Positions 6,960 through 11,190 of a stretch of DNA of 11,190 nucleotides are shown in pieces. Origin of the DNA: an uncultured Acidimicrobiia bacterium. Lineage in GTDB: Bacteria; Actinomycetota; Acidimicrobiia; IMCC26256; CALEDW01. Under the pieces are notes generated by a model. That model did not search any database. It was given only the letters and a program-made list of their open reading frames with translations, and was not told where the DNA came from. The DNA is taken from NCBI GenBank assembly GCA_937949585.1, contig CALEDW010000166.1, forward strand, positions 1 to 11,190. The letters run 5' to 3'. Position numbers and translations under genes: made by a program. The first letter of the stretch is position 1. Each line of letters opens with the position of its first letter.

Positions 6960-8771
6960 ATGCTCCCGGCGATGCCCGGTGCGCCGACCCGCGTCTGGGT
7001 GCGGGCCGGGGTCCTGCTGGCCGTTCCGGTGGCGGTCGCCGTGGTGACCCTGGCGGCGCAGCACTGGTACCCGGTCCTCGACCTCGCGCAGACCGAGCTG
7101 CGGCTGCGGGACGTGCCGACCCGCCATGCCCCGCTCATCGGCCTCCCGGGACGGATCGGGCGCTTCCTGCAGGGCTCGCATCCCGGACCGTTGAGCTTCT
7201 ACGCCCTCTGGCCCGTGTACCGGCTGAGCGGTGGGAGCGCCTGGTCGATGCAGCTCGCCGCCGCGGTCTGCAACGTCGGGGCCGTGCTCGCCGCAGTGTG
7301 GCTCGTGGCCCGCCGGGGCGGTCCGGCGGTGGTGTGGAGCTTCGCGGTGGCGCTGGCGCTGGTGATGCGCTTCTACGGGGCGTCGTTGCTCACCCAGCCC
7401 TGGAACCCCTACCTGCCGATCCTGTGGTTCGTGGTGTTCGTGGTGGCGATCTGGGGCCTGCGGTGCGGCGACCGCCTGGGTGCACCGGTGGCGGTGGCGA
7501 CGGGCTCGTTGTGCGTGCAGACCCACATCTCCTACGCCGCGCTCGTCGCCGGGCTCGGGCTGCTCGGCGCCGCCGCCCTCGCCGTCGAGGCGGTGCGGGG
7601 CGACCCGGCACGGAGGCGGGGGGCGGTGCGCACCCTGGGCGGCAGCGCGCTGCTGGGCCTCGTGTTGTGGTTCCCGCCGCTGTGGCAGCAGGCGATCAGC
7701 GACCACGGCAACCTCGGGATCGTCTGGCGGTACTTCACCGATCCCCCCGAATCCGGGATCGGGCTGCGGGCGGGAATCGAACAGATCCTCGTCCACCTGA
7801 ACCCCTGGTCGCTGCTCGCCCGCCGCAACGTGACGTCGGGCAGCGTCCTGCCCGGCGTGGCCGTGCTCACCGCGTGGTTCGGGTCGGTGGGGATCGCGCT
7901 GCAGGCCCGGGAGCGGCGCCTGCTCGAGCTGCACCTCGTGCTCGGCACGGCACTGGTGCTCGGTGCCGTCTCGATCAGCCGGATCTTCGGGTACGTCTGG
8001 TTCTACCTGATGCTCTGGGCGTGGGCCCTCGGTGCCCTCGTGCTGTGGGCCACCGCCTGGGGCGGGTGGCTGGCGTGGACCCGGTGGGTCGAGGCGAGCC
8101 GTCACGAGACGACGGCCCGGCGGGCGCCGACCGCCGCGGCGGCGGTGGCCGCGCTCGTGGTGGTCGGCGTCTTTGCCTGGGAGGCCCGGCGGGTGGAGGT
8201 CCCGGAGCCGCCCCTGTCGGACCTCATGGCCGCCCTCGTCCCCGACCTGCGGCGCGCCCTCGAGTCGGGGACCGTGCCCGGCGGGGGACGGGACGGGCGG
8301 TACCTCGTCACCTACGTGGACACGGTGAACATCGGCGCGGCCGAGTACGGACTCGTCAACGAGCTCGAGCGGGCCGGGTTCCGGGCCGGCGGCCCGCCGG
8401 TGCTGCGCTGGGTCGTCACCCCCCACCGGGTGCTCACCCCGCGCACCGCGACCGCCACCGTGCACTTCTCCCGGGGGCTCGACATCCCCCGGGCCCGACG
8501 GACACCCGGGTTCACGCTCGTCGCCTCCTACGACCCCCGCACCCCGGTGGAGCGGCGCCGGTACCGGGCGTTGCGCCGCGAGGCGATCGACCGGCTCGAC
8601 GCCGCGGGTCGGGCAGACCTCGTGCCGCTCGTCGACGAGAACCTGTTCATCGCCACCTTCGATCCCCGCCTCGACGCGACCACGAAGCGCCTGCTCGAGG
8701 AGCTCCTCGACCTCGGCCAGCCGGCTGCGGTGTTCGTCGGTCCCCCGACCCTGCGGCTCATGACCCGATGA
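6960..8771 (+). CDS. GT-C type membrane glycosyltransferase, first of a tandem pair
   Basis: 603 aa. One helix at about 12-33 is followed by the first outer loop VLDLAQTELRLRDV (39-52), which holds candidate catalytic acidic residues, then PLIGLPGR (58-65) and SHPGPLSFYALWPVY (73-87). The HPGPL-F-Y block after an acidic loop is typical of a GT-C group in actinobacteria. Further motifs are LLTQPWNPYLPILWF (143-157), LCVQTHISYA (184-193), FPPLWQQ (238-244) and GNLGIVWRYF (250-259), with roughly ten helices up to about 408. Residues 410-603 form a soluble, probably extracytoplasmic region. Predicted to use a polyprenyl-phosphate sugar, perhaps that made by the gene just before; acceptor unknown. 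ATG 6960 leaves an 8-nt gap to the preceding stop; ATG 6972 is an in-frame alternative. Neither has a clear Shine-Dalgarno, so translation probably relies on coupling. The stop overlaps the next start (ATGA at 8768-8771). Confidence 0.85.
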   Translation: MLPAMPGAPTRVWVRAGVLLAVPVAVAVVTLAAQHWYPVLDLAQTELRLRDVPTRHAPLIGLPGRIGRFLQGSHPGPLSFYALWPVYRLSGGSAWSMQLAAAVCNVGAVLAAVWLVARRGGPAVVWSFAVALALVMRFYGASLLTQPWNPYLPILWFVVFVVAIWGLRCGDRLGAPVAVATGSLCVQTHISYAALVAGLGLLGAAALAVEAVRGDPARRRGAVRTLGGSALLGLVLWFPPLWQQAISDHGNLGIVWRYFTDPPESGIGLRAGIEQILVHLNPWSLLARRNVTSGSVLPGVAVLTAWFGSVGIALQARERRLLELHLVLGTALVLGAVSISRIFGYVWFYLMLWAWALGALVLWATAWGGWLAWTRWVEASRHETTARRAPTAAAAVAALVVVGVFAWEARRVEVPEPPLSDLMAALVPDLRRALESGTVPGGGRDGRYLVTYVDTVNIGAAEYGLVNELERAGFRAGGPPVLRWVVTPHRVLTPRTATATVHFSRGLDIPRARRTPGFTLVASYDPRTPVERRRYRALRREAIDRLDAAGRADLVPLVDENLFIATFDPRLDATTKRLLEELLDLGQPAAVFVGPPTLRLMTR

Positions 8772-10789
8772 CCCGTCCGGCGAGCGACGATCCTCCTGCG
8801 GGGCGCGGGCCGTTCCCGCCGCCGACCGTCACCGAACGCGTGCTGGTCGCCACCGGCGTCGCCGCCGCCCTGGCCCCGGTGATCGTCGCGGCGGCCCGCG
8901 CCGGGATGCGGGGCTGGATCCCGATCGGCGACAACGCGTTCTTCACCATCCGCGCCCACGACGTGTTCACCCGCCACGTCCCGCTGCTCGGCACCTGGAC
9001 CTCGGCGTCGCTCAGCGTCGGCAAGGCCGTGAACAACCCCGGGCCGCTGCTGTTCTACGAGCTGGCGGTGCCGGTGCGCCTCCTCGGCCCCGACCTCGGC
9101 ACCGCCGTCGGGGTGGCGCTGCTCAACGGCGTGTCGCTGCTGGTGGCCGCGCTCGTCGCGGGCAGGCTGGCCGGTCCGCTCGGCGCCGCGCTCACCACGG
9201 CGGCGGGGGCCGGACTGGCCTGGTCGATGGGCTCGGAACTGTTGTTCGAGCCGTGGCAACCGCACTCGCTGTTGCTGCCCGCCTACGCCACCCTGGTGGT
9301 GGGCTGGGCGGTGACCGCCGGCGACGTGCGCCTCCTGCCCCTCCTGGTGCCGGCGGCGAGCTTCGTGCTCCAGACCCACCTCACCTACGTGTACCTCGTC
9401 GCCGCGCTCGTGCCGCTCGCCGTCGGGGGCGTGACCCGGGCCGCCCGACGCGACGGGGTGTCGTGGCGGGGACCGGTGGGCGCGTCGGTTGCCCTGGGCG
9501 TGGTGTGCTGGGCGCCGGCGCTGTGGGAGCAGGTGCGGGCCGGTTCGGAGGGGAACCTCGGGCGGCTCCTCGGCGCGGTGGGGTCGCGTGAGGGTGCGAG
9601 CGCGGGGATGGTGAACGCGCTGCGGTTGTGGGCCGCGGTCGGGGGCCGGCTGCCGCTGTGGTTACGCCACTCGTTCCGCGACGCGCTCGGCTGGGATCCG
9701 CTCGCCGGGCGCGGCCCGACCGGGGTCGGCGGGGCGGTCACGGGGCTACCGTCGCTGCGGCACGCGGTGGTGGCCTTGGGCGCGACGGCGACGGCGTTCG
9801 GCCTGCTCGGGTTGCTCGCCGCCCGCCGGCGAGACCGGGTGGCGCTGGCCGGTGTGGCCGTCGCCGCGGCGGCGGTCGGCGCCGGCATCGTGACGGTCGC
9901 GTCGATCCCTGAAGGGGTCCTGGGGATCGCCCCGCACCAGCTGCGCTACCTGTGGCCGGTGTCGGCGTTCAGCGCCTCGGCCGTCGGGGTGGCACTCGCC
10001 CGGTCGGTCGGCCTCGACCGGCTGGTGCGCCGGCGCACCGTGGCCGTCACCGGCGTGGTCGGGCTCACCGCGGTGGTCGCGGCGCTGACGCTGCCCACCT
10101 ACGAGGTGCGCTCCGGCCCCAGTCTCGACGCGTGGGCGATCCCGGTGGTCGCCGACCTCAACCGGCAGCTCGAGCGGGCCTCGCTGCCGCCCGGCCCGCT
10201 GCTCTTCGAAACCCGGACGTTGCGCTTCGCCGAGCCGTACAGCACCCCGATCATGGCGACGCTGCAGCGTCGAGGCGTGGAGTTCGTGGTGGACGAGGAA
10301 GGCTGGGTGCGGCAGCTGGGCCGGGACCGTCGGTTCCTCGGCGACAACGCCACCGCCCGGATCGGGTACCGGCTCGGGACCGCCGGGCTGCGTCCCCCGC
10401 CGGGCGGCCGCCTGGTGGCGGTGCACCGGGCGCTGGGACCGGCGGCCGGTCGCGAGCGGGAGCGGCTCGGCGCGCGGCTGGTGCGCTACCTCGAGGCCGG
10501 GCGCCTGCGTCTCAGCCCGCGGGGCGTCGATCTGGTCCGACGGGGACAGCTCGGCACCCTGGCCCCACTCGTCTCCGGGCCCACGCCGTTGCCGGGCAGG
10601 AAGGTGCTGGTGAGCGGCGAGCTGCTCCGGGCGCTGCCCGCGGGTGCACTCGAGCTCCCGCCCCGCTGGGAGCGGAGGTTCCGCCGCTGGGTGGCCCTCG
10701 AAGAGGCGTTCGCGTTCCGCACGGTGGGCGTCTACGTGGCGCCGCTGGGCACCGGCGCCGATCCGGAACGACGTTCTGCCCCGGGTTGA
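8768..10789 (+). CDS. GT-C type membrane glycosyltransferase, second of a tandem pair
   Basis: 673 aa, starting at the ATG of the ATGA overlap. After a Pro-rich N-terminus and one helix (about 23-44) the first loop reads WIPIGDNAFFTIRAHDV (50-66), which has two candidate catalytic Asp (55 and 65), then VPLLGTWTS (71-79) and NNPGPLLFYELAVPV (89-103). Internal blocks match the preceding protein in order: FEPWQPHSLLLP (160-171), FVLQTHLTYVYL (199-210), APALWEQ (249-255), EGNLGRLL (261-268). The soluble C-terminal region (about 445-673) also shares a pattern with its neighbour. The pair is therefore a diverged tandem duplication. HPGPL of the first copy is NPGPL here, and the protein is 70 residues longer. 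Predicted role: outer-face sugar transfer from a polyprenyl-phosphate donor, acceptor unknown. Leu299 uses TTA (9662-9664), the only TTA I noticed in the window. The last few codons lose the strong GC3 bias, where an opposite-strand reading frame runs into the gene. Confidence 0.85.
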   Translation: MTRPASDDPPAGRGPFPPPTVTERVLVATGVAAALAPVIVAAARAGMRGWIPIGDNAFFTIRAHDVFTRHVPLLGTWTSASLSVGKAVNNPGPLLFYELAVPVRLLGPDLGTAVGVALLNGVSLLVAALVAGRLAGPLGAALTTAAGAGLAWSMGSELLFEPWQPHSLLLPAYATLVVGWAVTAGDVRLLPLLVPAASFVLQTHLTYVYLVAALVPLAVGGVTRAARRDGVSWRGPVGASVALGVVCWAPALWEQVRAGSEGNLGRLLGAVGSREGASAGMVNALRLWAAVGGRLPLWLRHSFRDALGWDPLAGRGPTGVGGAVTGLPSLRHAVVALGATATAFGLLGLLAARRRDRVALAGVAVAAAAVGAGIVTVASIPEGVLGIAPHQLRYLWPVSAFSASAVGVALARSVGLDRLVRRRTVAVTGVVGLTAVVAALTLPTYEVRSGPSLDAWAIPVVADLNRQLERASLPPGPLLFETRTLRFAEPYSTPIMATLQRRGVEFVVDEEGWVRQLGRDRRFLGDNATARIGYRLGTAGLRPPPGGRLVAVHRALGPAAGRERERLGARLVRYLEAGRLRLSPRGVDLVRRGQLGTLAPLVSGPTPLPGRKVLVSGELLRALPAGALELPPRWERRFRRWVALEEAFAFRTVGVYVAPLGTGADPERRSAPG

Positions 10790-11190
10790 GCGATCCCGCC
10801 GCGTGGCCCGGCCGGATCCAGACCACGAGGTGCCGTCCGACGTCCTCGGTCCGCAGGGATCCGACCCGACGGACCAGTTCGTGCCAGCGGTGCCCCAGCT
10901 CGCAGGTGCCGTCTTCCACGCACGACACGAGCAGCGTCGATCCGGCGAGGCGATGCGCGGCGTCCGCAGCCCTGCCGGCGAGGGTGAGGTCGCGGAGCCA
11001 AGGGTGGCGGGACGCAGCGGCGCGCAGCCGTGCCCGCACGGTCAGTCCACCGGTGTGGATGCGGCGGGCGAGCATCCGTTCGGCGGCGGCGAGGTGGGCC
11101 CGGGCGTGCGCGCCGAGCCCGGGTTCGTGGAAGAGCACCCGCGCGGCCGGGGGTGGCGGCCCGAAGCCCCGGCCCCACCGGTATTCGAGC
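10512..11190 (-). CDS. C-terminal part of an unidentified protein, possibly a GT2 glycosyltransferase; true 3' end uncertain
   Basis: The frame is open from the right window edge (first codon at 11189) and carries a clear coding signal: nearly all codons between 11189 and about 10775 end in G or C. The start lies outside the window. The first residues, LEYRWGRGFGPPPPAARVLF followed by HEPGLG, resemble the end of a GT2 domain, where a D/L-E-Y-x-W/R block is followed by a '...P.A.v.Hep' block; this is a weak guess. Next come an Arg/Ala-rich helical stretch (HARAHLAAAERMLARR), then a segment with CVEDGTCELGHRWHEL and VVWIRPGHAAG. No stop occurs before TGA at 10514-10512, which lies 278 nt inside the convergent GT-C gene. 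In that part the codon bias collapses and the translation becomes Arg/Pro-rich, like an antisense shadow. The real protein may end near 10770-10790 if a frame error or frameshift exists. Coding status good for 10790-11190, poor for the rest. Confidence 0.5.
   Translation of the reverse strand, partial: LEYRWGRGFGPPPPAARVLFHEPGLGAHARAHLAAAERMLARRIHTGGLTVRARLRAAASRHPWLRDLTLAGRAADAAHRLAGSTLLVSCVEDGTCELGHRWHELVRRVGSLRTEDVGRHLVVWIRPGHAAGSLNPGQNVVPDRRRCPAAPRRRPPCGTRTPLRGPPSGGTSAPSGAGARVHPRAAPGAARRSPAPSCPATAWARRRVGPGCRAVPVGPDRRPAG

Noticed and set aside
6747..8465. A 572-aa minus-strand open frame opposite the first tandem GT-C gene.
   Set aside because: Low-complexity antisense translation; the plus-strand frame has helices and family blocks.
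7298..8767. Upstream extension of the second tandem GT-C gene to a 1163-aa protein.
   Set aside because: The extension is an Arg/Gly-rich out-of-frame reading of the first GT-C gene; the ATGA overlap gives the natural start at 8768.
10766..10776. GAACGACGTTC, a LexA/SOS-box-like palindrome.
   Set aside because: The actinobacterial SOS box needs four bases between GAAC and GTTC; here there are three, and the site lies at the 3' end of a coding region.
10732..11178. A 148-aa minus-strand open frame at the right edge.
   Set aside because: Arg/Pro-rich out-of-frame shadow; the neighbouring frame has the strong third-position GC bias. Its stop is kept only as a possible end after a frameshift.
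1..11190. tRNA, rRNA, CRISPR arrays, transposons, attachment sites, long direct repeats.
   Set aside because: Read through on both strands without finding cloverleaf-like, regularly spaced repeat or transposase signals.

Overview
The window is very GC-rich (above 70% by eye), with strong G/C preference at third codon positions, frequent GTG starts and 4-nt start/stop overlaps. This fits a high-GC actinobacterium. The mix of membrane glycosyltransferases (GTs), a membrane-embedded spermidine-synthase-like protein and a UDP-galactopyranose-mutase-like flavoprotein made me think of Acidimicrobiia, but that placement is inference only. I see no rRNA, tRNA, CRISPR array, insertion sequence or phage gene. 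The window is almost fully coding.

Layout, left to right. (1) Bases 1-656 (+): the 3' end of a polytopic GT-C type membrane glycosyltransferase. (2) 710-2257 (+): a 515-aa FAD-dependent oxidoreductase/mutase-like protein, with a strong Shine-Dalgarno that lies inside a small hairpin. (3) A 15-nt convergent gap with a GC hairpin across the FAD-gene stop codon. (4) 2273-6129 (-): a two-gene operon read leftwards. A membrane protein with a spermidine-synthase/methyltransferase-like core comes first, followed through a GTGA overlap by a GT-C type membrane glycosyltransferase. (5) 6130-6189: a compact divergent intergenic region with overlapping candidate -10 elements. (6) 6190-10789 (+): a three-gene operon of a polyprenol-phosphate mannose synthase-type GT2 (DPM1 family), then two tandem diverged GT-C type paralogues, the last two joined by an ATGA overlap. 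(7) 10790-11190 (-): the 3' part of another gene, possibly a GT2. Its frame has no stop until well inside the preceding convergent gene.

How the genes may work together: the DPM1-type enzyme would charge polyprenyl phosphate with a hexose (probably mannose) on the cytoplasmic face. The four GT-C proteins have the layout expected of enzymes that use polyprenyl-phosphate sugars on the outer face. The flavoprotein resembles a family often found beside such genes and may modify a nucleotide- or lipid-linked sugar. The locus is therefore best read as a cell-envelope glycan or glycolipid assembly region. The least explained element is the membrane spermidine-synthase-like protein. It keeps a SAM-type binding loop but appears to lack the usual catalytic Asp of aminopropyltransferases, and it is translationally coupled to a glycosyltransferase. 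I do not see a clearly new defence or mobile system; the novelty here lies in gene combinations and in details of individual proteins.
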